The position numbers and the translations under genes are program-made. The notes beneath the pieces were generated by a model. That model was not told where the DNA came from. It made no database searches and worked only from the letters and a program-made list of their open reading frames with translations. From Limosilactobacillus frumenti DSM 13145 (GTDB lineage Bacteria; Bacillota; Bacilli; Lactobacillales; Lactobacillaceae), in NCBI RefSeq assembly GCF_001436045.1, contig NZ_AZER01000025.1, positions 1-64,000 of the forward strand: a stretch of DNA of 64,000 nucleotides. Reading direction: 5' to 3'. Shown here piece after piece: positions 32,498-40,197 of this stretch; the first letter of the stretch is position 1, and every line of letters begins with the position of its first letter.

Positions 32498-32526
32498 AGT
32501 ATAGTTTCTTAAAATGCTATTGTCAA
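32498..32526 (-). promoter_or_regulatory. Promoter of the aroF-aroD operon
   Basis: Minus-strand TTGACA (32526-32521), 17 bp, TATACT (32503-32498), near consensus. Transcription should start near 32491, about 30 nt before the leader ORF. Confidence 0.85.
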
Positions 32527-32618
32527 TATCTAATCTAAATTTAATTTTTTAATTTGGTTATTAAAGTTAAGACCATACTATTTCGGCATAGTTAAGTACC
32601 ACCTATTAAAAAAATAAA

Positions 32619-32649
32619 GAGGACACCCCTATCACTAGTGAGTATCCTC
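32619..32649 (-). terminator. Terminator after tRNA-Ser
   Basis: GAGGACAC (32619-32626) with 32642-32649, then a T-rich tail on the minus strand. Confidence 0.7.
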
Positions 32650-32662
32650 ATACCTTAAAAAA

Positions 32663-32750
32663 CGGAGAAGGAGGGATTTGAACCCTCGCGCCGTTTTCAC
32701 GACCTACACCCTTAGCAGGGGCGCCTCTTCAGCCACTTGAGTACTTCTCC
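32663..32750 (-). tRNA. tRNA-Ser(GCT)
   Basis: An 88-nt class II tRNA: acceptor stem GGAGAAG/CTTCTCC, anticodon GCT (plus 32714-32716) in the context CTGCTAAG, a long variable arm and the TTCAAAT T loop. The 3' CCA is not encoded. It lies alone between the aroF leader and a reductase gene, with its own terminator. It decodes AGC/AGU serine codons. Confidence 0.95.
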
Positions 32751-32866
32751 AATTCGTCTCTTGATTGACAATTAGTATTATAACACTTTTGTCCGTTTCA
32801 AAAGAACTGCATAAAAAGCTCCATCCTAAATTGGACAGAGTGCTCATTGCCTTATTAAATTCTAAA

Positions 32867-33652
32867 CTAAATCATCCGCATACCACCATCAATTTGAACA
32901 GCTTGACCATTCATGTAGTCGGCCTTTGGTGAGGCCAAGTAGGATACAAAGTCAGCTACTTCTTGTGGTGTTTCCGGCTTACCAACGGAAATACTTGATG
33001 AGAACTTCTTCCAGTAGTCTCCTGGTTGACCACCCATGAGTTTGACCATGTCGCTATCAATTTGTTTCCACATTGGCGTGTCCACAATACCTGGGCAGTA
33101 AGCATTCACTGTAATATGCTGCTTACCAAATTCCTGGGCAGCAACCTGAGTTAAACCACGAACAGCAAACTTTGTACTGCCGTATGCGGCCATCAGTGCA
33201 TCCCCAAAATGACCAGCAACACTGGAAGCATTGATGATCTTGCGAACTTTATCACCATCATTTTGCTTCTTAAATTGTGTCACGGCCGCTTGAATTCCCC
33301 AAACATCACCAAAGACATTAACCTTATAGATTTTTTCTAAGTCATCCTCATTAATGTCCATAACCGGTTTAACGATCATGATTCCAGCATTATTAACGTA
33401 GGTGTCAAGCCGACCAAAATGTTCAACAGCAGCTTGAACAAATTTTTCATGATCAGCTTTGTTCGCAACATTGCCTTCAACGGCAACTGCATTATGGCCG
33501 GTTTTGTTCAAGTCATCAGCAACCTTATTAGCATTTTCGCCATTCAAATCAGCAACAACGACGTCATAACCATCTGCCGATAATTGGCGAACGATTGCTT
33601 CACCAATTCCTTGTCCGGCCCCAGTAACAACTGCTACTCTTTGTTCACGCAT
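32867..33652 (-). CDS. SDR-family oxidoreductase (diacetyl/acetoin reductase-like)
   Basis: A 261-residue short-chain dehydrogenase. TGAGQGIGEAIVRQL binds NAD, NNAGIM follows, and INASSVAGHFGDALMAAYGSTKFA holds the Ser-Tyr-Lys site. The segment AYCPGIVDTPMWKQID and the closing ASPKADYMNGQAVQIDGGM resemble BudC/ButA; it is a paralogue of the gene at 18259, less similar to the true acetoin reductases. ATG 33652 follows GGAAAGGAAG. A cre-like site lies about 50 bp upstream. The precise substrate is uncertain. Confidence 0.83.
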   Translation of the reverse strand: MREQRVAVVTGAGQGIGEAIVRQLSADGYDVVVADLNGENANKVADDLNKTGHNAVAVEGNVANKADHEKFVQAAVEHFGRLDTYVNNAGIMIVKPVMDINEDDLEKIYKVNVFGDVWGIQAAVTQFKKQNDGDKVRKIINASSVAGHFGDALMAAYGSTKFAVRGLTQVAAQEFGKQHITVNAYCPGIVDTPMWKQIDSDMVKLMGGQPGDYWKKFSSSISVGKPETPQEVADFVSYLASPKADYMNGQAVQIDGGMRMI

Positions 33653-33700
33653 CGCAAAAGCTTCCTTTCCAAAATACATGCGCAATATATGGTTACTAAT

Positions 33701-33714
33701 TGTAACCGCTTACC
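33701..33714 (-). promoter_or_regulatory. cre-like site
   Basis: TGTAACCGCTTACC, near-palindromic and close to the CcpA consensus, upstream of the SDR gene. Confidence 0.5.
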
Positions 33715-33837
33715 TAAATTTTAGAATAATAATGAATGTATGTACATTATTTTGGCTTAGTAAGACAAATAATCAAAAAGTCCCCAGCAATTTCTTGCTA
33801 GAGACTCCTGTGTTTATTACATTGTATCAACTAATTA

Positions 33838-34317
33838 TTAGTACTTAATTTCCATAAGCTTGTTACCATTATCAGTTTTAACAATCGTCAAATCACACTT
33901 GGCAACCCGGACACAGTAAGTAGCAGTTGAACCAAGAACATGTTTACTTACACTATTCAATCCTTGACCACCAAGTACTAGCATATCAATATCATGCTTT
34001 TCAGGGTACTTAGTTGCTAATTCTGCCTTTGGACTACCAATCATAACGGTTGTTTTTACATCGGAAATGCCTTGATCCTTGGCTACCTTTTCGAATTCAG
34101 CAAGTTGACGCTTCATTTCATCAACTGCTGGTTGATAAATACTGTTATCCGCAAAGCCATAACCTTTTGGTGTATTTTCAGGGAACCGTTGACCATTAAT
34201 AACACTTAGCATATGTAATGAAGCATTATCTCTTTTAGCAATCCGAGCTGCTTTATAGAAAGCCTCTTTTGAAGGACGGGAGCCATCAATTCCTACTAAA
34301 ACATTTTTGTAACTCAT
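33838..34317 (-). CDS. Universal stress protein (UspA family)
   Basis: A 159-residue Usp. NVLVGIDGSRPSKEAFYKAARIA at the N-terminus, DMLVLGGQGLN, then STATYCVRVAKCDLTIVK: the G-2x-G-9x-G(S/T) ATP-binding pattern is partly preserved (LGGQGLNSVSKHVLGSTA). It probably binds ATP and responds to stress or starvation. ATG 34317 follows ATGAGGTG; an upstream in-frame codon at 34326 is less likely. It stands alone, with a long intergenic region upstream. Confidence 0.87.
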   Translation of the reverse strand: MSYKNVLVGIDGSRPSKEAFYKAARIAKRDNASLHMLSVINGQRFPENTPKGYGFADNSIYQPAVDEMKRQLAEFEKVAKDQGISDVKTTVMIGSPKAELATKYPEKHDIDMLVLGGQGLNSVSKHVLGSTATYCVRVAKCDLTIVKTDNGNKLMEIKY

Positions 34318-34610
34318 TATAAACACCTCATTTATCTTTATTCATCAATTCTGATTATATGCAAATCATGATAAATGTTAATACATAAGTTGTATGTTAT
34401 CAGAATATTAAGGTACAGTCCTCAATATCTTCATGTTATTAATTTTGTAAATACAATTGTTGATAAAATGACATAGAATAATTTTATGTCTTTATTCAAG
34501 TTTCCCTTCAAATAATAGTAATATGTAATAGATAGATCGTAAGCAAGTGCTCGAATATCGAACTAAAAATACGTTAGTCAAAAAACATTGCTAAGCTAAA
34601 TTATGAAAGA

Positions 34611-34645
34611 AGCCGCTAGCACCTGAAAATGCTAGCGGCTTTTTA
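34611..34645 (+). terminator. Intrinsic terminator of an unseen plus transcript
   Basis: AGCCGCTAGC (34611-34620) pairs perfectly with 34631-34640, then TTTT. No plus-strand gene lies upstream in 34318-34610, so a small RNA is possible. Confidence 0.55.
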
Positions 34646-34694
34646 AATTTGGGCGTTATTTCTAACAAATGGATCCTAATTTTAAATTTAAGGC

Positions 34695-34720
34695 ACAAAA
34701 AAGAGCATCTTTTCAGATGC
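34695..34720 (-). terminator. Terminator of an unseen minus transcript
   Basis: Minus-strand GCATCT GAAA AGATGC followed by TCTTTTTT. An upstream TGTACAAT (about 34759) could be a -10, giving an RNA of about 55 nt. Confidence 0.45.
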
Positions 34721-34839
34721 CCGGCCAGCGCGGAATAAGTAATCAACTGATCCAAATTGTACACCAGCATTCTAATCATTGTCGTGCCTAATAAGCACGT
34801 AAAAAGATTAATCAAAAAGACAATTGAGCTGATTCATTA

Positions 34840-35175
34840 GGTGAAGCAATAATATTGCTACTTTTTCTGTGCTGACTACGATTGGCGCTTTTTATATCAA
34901 ATAGTATGCGTTATCTAAATATTCTCTCTATAAAATCACCCTTCGTTACTGCCTCATTACTATATAGTGGATATGTTAACGGTTCTCCGGATACAGTTTT
35001 TAAACTAGCACTAGTTAATCTAATACTTACAATTCGTTGCCGGTAATATTTTTTGATAGCAATGATGAAGTTGATAAACATCATAAGGGATTAGGTATAT
35101 TATATATATGTTTTGGGCTATTTGTGCTATCTACTCTTTGGTGGGGACCAGAACTACAAGAATTACTAACTTAAA
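34840..35175 (+). pseudogene. Possible remnant of a membrane-protein gene
   Basis: In different plus frames the region encodes short hydrophobic pieces, SLGEAIILLLF, VLTTIGAFYIK, and a final open stretch from about 35038 to 35174 ending KGLGILYICFGLFVLSTLWW-GPELQELLT. The pieces are separated by stops and frame changes. They look like a small decayed membrane protein, perhaps of the DUF3784/SdpI-like kind, but the family is not certain. A terminator follows at 35207-35240. Confidence 0.35.
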
Positions 35176-35206
35176 GAATTATGCGCTCACTTCTTTACGT
35201 GCGTAA

Positions 35207-35240
35207 AAAGGCCAGTCCCGGTACACCAGGGCTGGCCTTT
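35207..35240 (+). terminator. Intrinsic terminator
   Basis: AAAGGCCAGTCC (35207-35218) with 35229-35240, one G-T pair, T-rich tail. It follows the decayed gene. Confidence 0.75.
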
Positions 35241-35325
35241 ATTTTGCTACTTTTTCATTGAGTTAATATTTGATAAAGCTGGTCGTCAAAATAGATACTA
35301 TCTTATTAACAACAAGCAGTTATCA

Positions 35326-35601
35326 TTAAGCGTTGTATACTGAATGTTCTTTACCAGTCAGATTAATTTTATCCAACCCATTATCTAATTGATAATGATC
35401 ATCATTAATCTTCTTATCACGGTAGCCCGCTTTGGCAAATGCTTCAACCAAACGTGCCATGAACTTTTGACCTTCTTCGGCAGACTTATACAGCATATGA
35501 TCCAAGTACATTGGCCGATCAGCGCTTCGCCGAACTAAGGTTACTAAATAAATCTTTTCGCTCGTTTTATTAATATCAGTCGTATTTCTCATCAATGACA
35601 T
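35326..35601 (-). CDS. Hypothetical 91-residue protein
   Basis: A small soluble basic protein from MSLMRNTTDINKTSEKIYLV to HSVYNA. EKIYLVTLVRRSADRPMYLD looks like a beta strand pair and SAEEGQKFMARLVEAFAKAGY an amphipathic helix. No family recognised. ATG 35601 follows AAGGGGATGG. It stands alone. Confidence 0.65.
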   Translation of the reverse strand: MSLMRNTTDINKTSEKIYLVTLVRRSADRPMYLDHMLYKSAEEGQKFMARLVEAFAKAGYRDKKINDDHYQLDNGLDKINLTGKEHSVYNA

Positions 35602-35723
35602 TTTAATCCATCCCCTTACATCTGTTTATTATTATACTTGTTATTGGTCTGGTTAGCCAAGTCATTGTGCTTACTTGGAAACGCTTAATAGATAAGAAAG
35701 CGGTTTATCTCATTTATAAACCC

Positions 35724-36398
35724 TTAATTCATCTGTTTAACCCTAAAATTATGTTTCAATCCATGCCAAATATGGCGGTCAAAGAAACCAATCAACGGTC
35801 CGTTTGCCAGTAAAGCAAAAAGGGTCCCAACATTGATGGCATAAAGACGGCCACTCAAGCAAAATGTCACCACCATGATAACAATCGGCGGAATAAAGTT
35901 CACAAGTTGGGCGACCACTACTTTATTGTGACAGTATAAGAACCGCAGAATATTCGTCGTATCATCATTCGGGTGCATGACTAAATTAGCCCGTTGGTAG
36001 ATCGAAATCGCACAACAAAAAATAGCTACACCCAGGAAACACAAACCAGTCCGCACAATAAACGGCAAGGTGGGCACCCCACAATGATTAAAGAAGTTCA
36101 CAAAAATATCGACAAAAGAAGAAAAGCAGGCAATAAAAGCTACTTCGCCAAAGAAGCGCCACTTATCCCATTGACGAATAAGTAGTTGATTGGCAATTGC
36201 CGTTAATGTACCGACAACGAACATCGGTAATCCTACCGTTGTCCCAATTAGTTCTGCAATATTTACTTCTGATACTGTCCACGGACTAGTCCCCACAGTG
36301 GTTGACACCGTTAACCCATTACCAAATGCATTTAACAATAACCCAACAACTAACGCCAAAATCCGGATGGACATCGAATTGTTCTGCTGCTTATTCAC
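35724..36398 (-). CDS. YczE/YitT-like integral membrane protein
   Basis: A 224-residue protein with five to six helices. ILALVVGLLLNAFGNGLTV with VGTSPWTVSEV at the N-terminus, and VGTLFALLANGPLIGFFDR near the C-terminus, are features of the YczE/YyaS group of uncharacterised membrane proteins. GTG 36398 is chosen because GGAAGGATC lies upstream; the frame is open further to 36434 but without a good site. No function is known for the family. It stands alone. Confidence 0.7.
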   Translation of the reverse strand: MNKQQNNSMSIRILALVVGLLLNAFGNGLTVSTTVGTSPWTVSEVNIAELIGTTVGLPMFVVGTLTAIANQLLIRQWDKWRFFGEVAFIACFSSFVDIFVNFFNHCGVPTLPFIVRTGLCFLGVAIFCCAISIYQRANLVMHPNDDTTNILRFLYCHNKVVVAQLVNFIPPIVIMVVTFCLSGRLYAINVGTLFALLANGPLIGFFDRHIWHGLKHNFRVKQMN

Positions 36399-36476
36399 TG
36401 ACGATCCTTCCCATCTAGCATTCACAAAGTCCATACCTGTTTAATATAGACCCTTTTTCTAAATTGTGGAACACCA

Positions 36477-36516
36477 AAACGCCCCTGACCGTTAATTAAA
36501 CGACAGGGGTGTTTTA
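36477..36516. terminator. Bidirectional intrinsic terminator
   Basis: AAAACGCCCCTG (36477-36488) pairs with CAGGGGTGTTTT (36505-36516), lying before the membrane-protein gene and after the transporter gene. Confidence 0.8.
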
Positions 36517-36608
36517 ATAATGGTTCAAACGAATCAGTATAATGCAGACTAATAATTAACAACGTGCACAAATGAGAAAGTATTACCTGATCCGTCTGCA
36601 CTCACTAA

Positions 36609-37940
36609 TTAGTCTTGGGCTTGTGCTTGAGCCTTTTTCCGTAATACAAAGATGTGTAAGAAGATTGAGCAAAGCAGGCAGCCAGCGGTAGCGGCTAACA
36701 GCAATACCAGGCCGGCATTCCAGCCATACTTATCAACGGCCCAGCCAAGAAGACTGGTTCCTAACGTCGAACCTAAAACATAGGACATGAATCCACGAAG
36801 ACCAACAGTTGAACCAACAGCAAATGGTGGAACAACTTCCATAGTCTGAACAGAGTCCAAGAATTGTGGAATGTAAACCAAGCAACCAGCTAAGGCTGCG
36901 TAAATCGTAACTGAAGTAACTGATTTACCGTTCCAGTAACCTAAGATGCAGAAGATAATCAGTACCAAGGCAATGATTGCCGGTGGCATCCGGTAACTCT
37001 TGAAGAGCTTATCAGAAATGATCCCGGCTAACAGGGTTGATGGAATGGCAGCCCATTCGAAGAAAGCAAAGGCAACCATCATTTGACTGTGCGTGAAGCC
37101 CTTCGCCTGAATCAGGAAAATTGGAATCCACGTTAAGATCCCGAACCGAATCATGTAAACGAAGGTATCCATGAAGGAAACCAGCCAAGCACCAGGGTTA
37201 TTAAAGACATATTGGGTCAAAATTTGCCAAGATGACAGATCTTTGTAGTCAATGCCTTTTTCCTGTTCCTTGGTTTCTGGCAGCGGAGGAAGCCCTTCTT
37301 CTTGTGGACGACCTTTAACTAACCAGAGGACTAAGCAGGCGATCACAATCGCAACTAATGCTGGAAAGACGTACATTGCAAAACGCCAGTGAGCAGCACC
37401 AACCATTCCCAACATAAAGCCAGCCAATGGTGAAATTAATCCCCCACCAACATTGTGTGAACAGTTCCAGATGGAAGTAATGAAGCCACGCTGTTTCTTG
37501 TCAAAGTAGGTCGACAAGATAATGAATGAAGGTCCAACCCCCATTCCCTGGAAAAGGCCAAGCAAAATCAAAATAATAGCTAATGAAATTAAATTATGAC
37601 CAAACGCGGCGAGACACATACTCATGATGGCACAGGCAATTAACCCAGTGGCCATGAATCGTTTTGGATCCGCCTTATCAGCCCAGGCACTCATGACCCC
37701 TTTACCTAATCCATAGGCGATCAATAAGCAACTAGACAGCATCCCAATTTGACCCTTTGACAGGTCCAGAGTTGCCTTAATATTCGGCGTCGACAGCGTA
37801 AAGTTATTCCGAACAATATAGAAAGCGGCATAACCAATAAATACCCCGACCAAGGACATCCACTTGTATGCAGTAAACTTTTGTTTAGCTTGGTCTGCAG
37901 GTACCGCTGGTTTATGCCGTGGTTTTAAGAATGAAAGCAC
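36609..37940 (-). CDS. MFS transporter, organophosphate:phosphate antiporter (GlpT/UhpT) family
   Basis: A 443-residue 12-helix transporter with FIGYAAFYIVRNNFTLSTPNI, LIAYGLGKGVMSAWADKADPK and GPSFIILSTYFDKKQRGFITSIWN, the family landmarks including conserved arginines of the phosphate site. It is a paralogue of the gene at 8467 and opens with LSFLKP after a GTG start. It probably exchanges glycerol-3-P or a hexose-P for phosphate. A palindromic cre-like site precedes it. Confidence 0.86.
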   Translation of the reverse strand: MLSFLKPRHKPAVPADQAKQKFTAYKWMSLVGVFIGYAAFYIVRNNFTLSTPNIKATLDLSKGQIGMLSSCLLIAYGLGKGVMSAWADKADPKRFMATGLIACAIMSMCLAAFGHNLISLAIILILLGLFQGMGVGPSFIILSTYFDKKQRGFITSIWNCSHNVGGGLISPLAGFMLGMVGAAHWRFAMYVFPALVAIVIACLVLWLVKGRPQEEGLPPLPETKEQEKGIDYKDLSSWQILTQYVFNNPGAWLVSFMDTFVYMIRFGILTWIPIFLIQAKGFTHSQMMVAFAFFEWAAIPSTLLAGIISDKLFKSYRMPPAIIALVLIIFCILGYWNGKSVTSVTIYAALAGCLVYIPQFLDSVQTMEVVPPFAVGSTVGLRGFMSYVLGSTLGTSLLGWAVDKYGWNAGLVLLLAATAGCLLCSIFLHIFVLRKKAQAQAQD

Positions 37941-37971
37941 TTATTTTCATCTCCTAATTTTAGCGATCCAT

Positions 37972-37985
37972 AGTAAGCGGTTACT
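37972..37985 (-). promoter_or_regulatory. cre-like palindrome
   Basis: AGTAAGCGGTTACT, within the larger inverted repeat TAGTAAGCGGTTACTA, 32 bp before the transporter start. Confidence 0.5.
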
Positions 37986-38127
37986 ATGTTGCTATATCAG
38001 TTTTTGTGCACGATTTAATTATATTACAAAAATGGGTTTAAAACGCCCTTTTTATTCTAATAGCTTTCATAATTAACCATAAATAAACACAAAATAAAGA
38101 AAGTGCTCTCAAATAGTAAAATTTTAC

Positions 38128-39141
38128 TTATTCTTGGCGCATTAATAAATCAACAATCTGCTGTTTACTAATCTTACCAAAATAGTTACTTAATTGGAGC
38201 GGTTGGAGGGCTTTCTCCACCGCTTGACGGTCATACCGGACCCCAATGAGGGCTTGTTCAAATTCATCAATCTTTCGTTGACCAAAGAAATCCCCATAAG
38301 TCTTTAAGTATTTAATTCGACCATTATCAATTTGCAAGCGAAAGTCGACGGTTCCTTGAGCAAAATGCTGACGGTGTTGAATAGCTGATTCAGGTGATTT
38401 TCCATAGATCCAATCCCAGTTCGAATAAACCTTTTGATTTAACTCTTCTACTCGTTGTTTAGTTTGATCATCTAAGACATATTCTCGAGCTTGCGCTAAA
38501 TCATCAACACCCAAAATCTTTTTCGCTAAAGTATCGCGAAATTGTTCAATCGTTAATGACTGGTATTGGGGAGCAAAGTAAGGCTTTAGGTTCGTCACCC
38601 GCGAATGAACCGACTTAATCCCCTTCGAGGCAATCTTATCTGCTGGGACATCTAGAGCCTTACCAATCACGTCTAAATCAACATCGTACATCAAAGTACC
38701 GTGAGAGAACATCCGTCCATTGGTCGTTTTCATTGCATTGCCAGAAAATTTCTTGCCGTCAATTTGTAAGTCATTTCTACCCGCTAATTGAGCATTGTGG
38801 GCACCCATTTCATGAAGGGCTTCAATGACTGGTTCAGTAAATTTACGAAAGTTACCAACTGAGTCACCATCATCTTTAGTGATAAAGCTAAAGCTGACAT
38901 TGCCCAAGTCATCATAAACAGCTCCACCACCAGAAGTTCGCCGCGTGACAATAATGTTGTGTTTCTTGACGTAATCTAAATTAATTTCTTCGTATGCATC
39001 TTGATAACGCCCCAAGATAATGCAAGGCGAATTAATGTAGAAGTACAGTATTGGCTCTGCCAAGTCAGCATGCTCCATCAAATAAGTTTCCAAAGCCAAG
39101 TTATATCTAATATCACGATTACTAGTAACCAAATATTTCAT
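38128..39141 (-). CDS. lplA: Lipoate-protein ligase A
   Basis: A 337-residue enzyme that adenylates scavenged lipoate and attaches it to the E2 or H proteins of dehydrogenase complexes. RRTSGGGAVYDDLGNVSFSF is the RRxxGGGxVxHD-type signature (here YDD), and KFSGNAMKTTNGRMFSHGTLMYDVDLD contains the Lys of the lipoate pocket. The C-terminal accessory domain follows from about residue 250. ATG 39141 lies 3 bp after the OsmC gene stop, indicating cotranscription. Confidence 0.93.
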   Translation of the reverse strand: MKYLVTSNRDIRYNLALETYLMEHADLAEPILYFYINSPCIILGRYQDAYEEINLDYVKKHNIIVTRRTSGGGAVYDDLGNVSFSFITKDDGDSVGNFRKFTEPVIEALHEMGAHNAQLAGRNDLQIDGKKFSGNAMKTTNGRMFSHGTLMYDVDLDVIGKALDVPADKIASKGIKSVHSRVTNLKPYFAPQYQSLTIEQFRDTLAKKILGVDDLAQAREYVLDDQTKQRVEELNQKVYSNWDWIYGKSPESAIQHRQHFAQGTVDFRLQIDNGRIKYLKTYGDFFGQRKIDEFEQALIGVRYDRQAVEKALQPLQLSNYFGKISKQQIVDLLMRQE

Positions 39142-39143
39142 TT

Positions 39144-39581
39144 TTATGCCTTCTCATTTGTAAAATCAAAGTGATCGACTAAGTGAACGGTAACGTTAGA
39201 GCTATCTTGCAGTAGTTTAGCGACTGGACACCGTTTTTCAGCACGTGCCAACATCGCGTGGGCCGTTTGCCGATCAACCTGCGGAATTATTACCTGGGCA
39301 TCTAGTTTGAATTGAAAGCCGGGATCATCAGTCAACATTGTGATGCCGACCTGGACACTGCTCTCGTGTTTTAATCCCCGTCGATGTTCATCAGCTTCAA
39401 TCGTTGCGTTCAAACAAGTTGCTAGTGCCAATCCAATCATCTGTTCCGGATTAGTTCCTGGATCACCTGAAATTGGGTTAGCTGTAGTTAATTGTAAATT
39501 CCCACCAGAAACAACTTTAACCGGGCCATGAATACCGACTCGATTTTCGACAACGGTATGATATAGTGCCTTCTCGCTCAT
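39144..39581 (-). CDS. OsmC/Ohr-family peroxiredoxin-like protein
   Basis: A 145-residue protein. The two active-site cysteines are in ATCLNATIEADEHRRG (peroxidatic) and AEKRCPVAKLL (resolving), and the NPEQMIGLALATC segment holds the conserved Glu. It probably reduces organic hydroperoxides, using lipoyl or low-molecular thiols as reductant; its coupling with lplA fits the known link between Ohr/OsmC proteins and lipoylated partners. ATG 39581 follows GGAGGAAAC. A cre-like site is 16 bp upstream. Confidence 0.87.
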   Translation of the reverse strand: MSEKALYHTVVENRVGIHGPVKVVSGGNLQLTTANPISGDPGTNPEQMIGLALATCLNATIEADEHRRGLKHESSVQVGITMLTDDPGFQFKLDAQVIIPQVDRQTAHAMLARAEKRCPVAKLLQDSSNVTVHLVDHFDFTNEKA

Positions 39582-39597
39582 GATGGTTTCCTCCTTA

Positions 39598-39611
39598 ATT
39601 AAGCGTTTACA
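39598..39611 (-). promoter_or_regulatory. cre-like site
   Basis: Minus-strand TGTAAACGCTTAAT, matching the CcpA core but not the last two positions. Confidence 0.45.
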
Positions 39612-39670
39612 TTTGTAATACTAGTCTAATGAGGGAGAATTGTCTATTATTTAGGAATATCAATTAAAAC

Positions 39671-39959
39671 AAAAAGAACCTTCCCACTTAATTGCTGGGA
39701 AGGTTCCGAAAGTTAGCAGATCAGGTAATGAATCAGACATTGAGTTCCTTGCCATACTCATTGTTGATTGTGTCAACAACGTCCTTGGCACTCATGTTGT
39801 CTTCAACAATTTCCTTGCCGTCACGTAAAGTGTACTTTACGTCGTCGCTCAGATTACTGAAGTCAACATCGTTACCCTTTGCATCAACAAAATCAAACTT
39901 CGAGTTTTGGAAGTTCTTAAGAGCATCTTCATTAATTTCCATGATTCATGCTTCCTTTC
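39671..39959. repeat. Direct repeat copy 2 (small gene, RBS and terminator)
   Basis: Nearly identical to 19179-19466 and in the same orientation; differences are four in about 285 positions, all outside most of the coding part except one. Its terminator stem GAACCTTCCC (39676-39685) with GGGAAGGTTC (39697-39706) is longer by compensating bases than in copy 1. Flanks are unrelated. Confidence 0.9.
39733..39942 (-). CDS. Hypothetical 69-residue protein, copy 2
   Basis: Differs from the protein at 19240-19449 only at residue 66 (Glu, YGKELNV). Acidic and soluble, no recognised domain. ATG 39942 follows GGAAGC as in copy 1; upstream of that the sequences diverge (this copy after CCTTTCATAC). It lies upstream of the OsmC-lplA pair but has its own terminator. 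Confidence 0.75.
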   Translation of the reverse strand: MEINEDALKNFQNSKFDFVDAKGNDVDFSNLSDDVKYTLRDGKEIVEDNMSAKDVVDTINNEYGKELNV

Positions 39960-40152
39960 ATACTCTATTGTAATCTTTTTTCAAGTTAATGAACACTCTT
40001 TCTCTAATTATTCAATAAATTTATCAAATAAGTAGGTGTAGTTATTCTCCTGGGCCGTTAGTAATTGCTAATTGGTTAGATCCGCCTGATTACAGTTTTT
40101 ATAATTTTACAGATTTTAATTGACCTTTTAACATCAGGAGTTTTATTATTTT

Positions 40153-40166
40153 TGTAATCGCTTACA
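40153..40166 (+). promoter_or_regulatory. cre-like site before the hydrolase gene
   Basis: TGTAATCGCTTACA, 13 of 14 consensus positions, 32 bp before the start codon, consistent with CcpA control. Confidence 0.55.
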
Positions 40167-40197
40167 TAATAGGCAGTACTGAGGAGTTACTTATTGA

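Larger units (their letters stand above)
34327..35325. other. 1-kb region without an intact gene
   Basis: No full-length coding gene is seen. Three hairpins with T tracts occur: a plus-strand one at 34611-34645, a minus-strand one at 34695-34720 and a terminator at 35207-35240. Between 34840 and 35175 there are fragments of membrane-protein-like reading frames. The region looks like a decayed gene plus one or two possible small RNAs. Confidence 0.5.

Noticed and set aside
34591-34815. 74-codon minus-strand ORF
   Set aside because: It spans an intrinsic terminator at 34695-34720 and a second hairpin at 34611, lacks a ribosome binding site and is cysteine/leucine-biased without a domain. Not reported as a gene.
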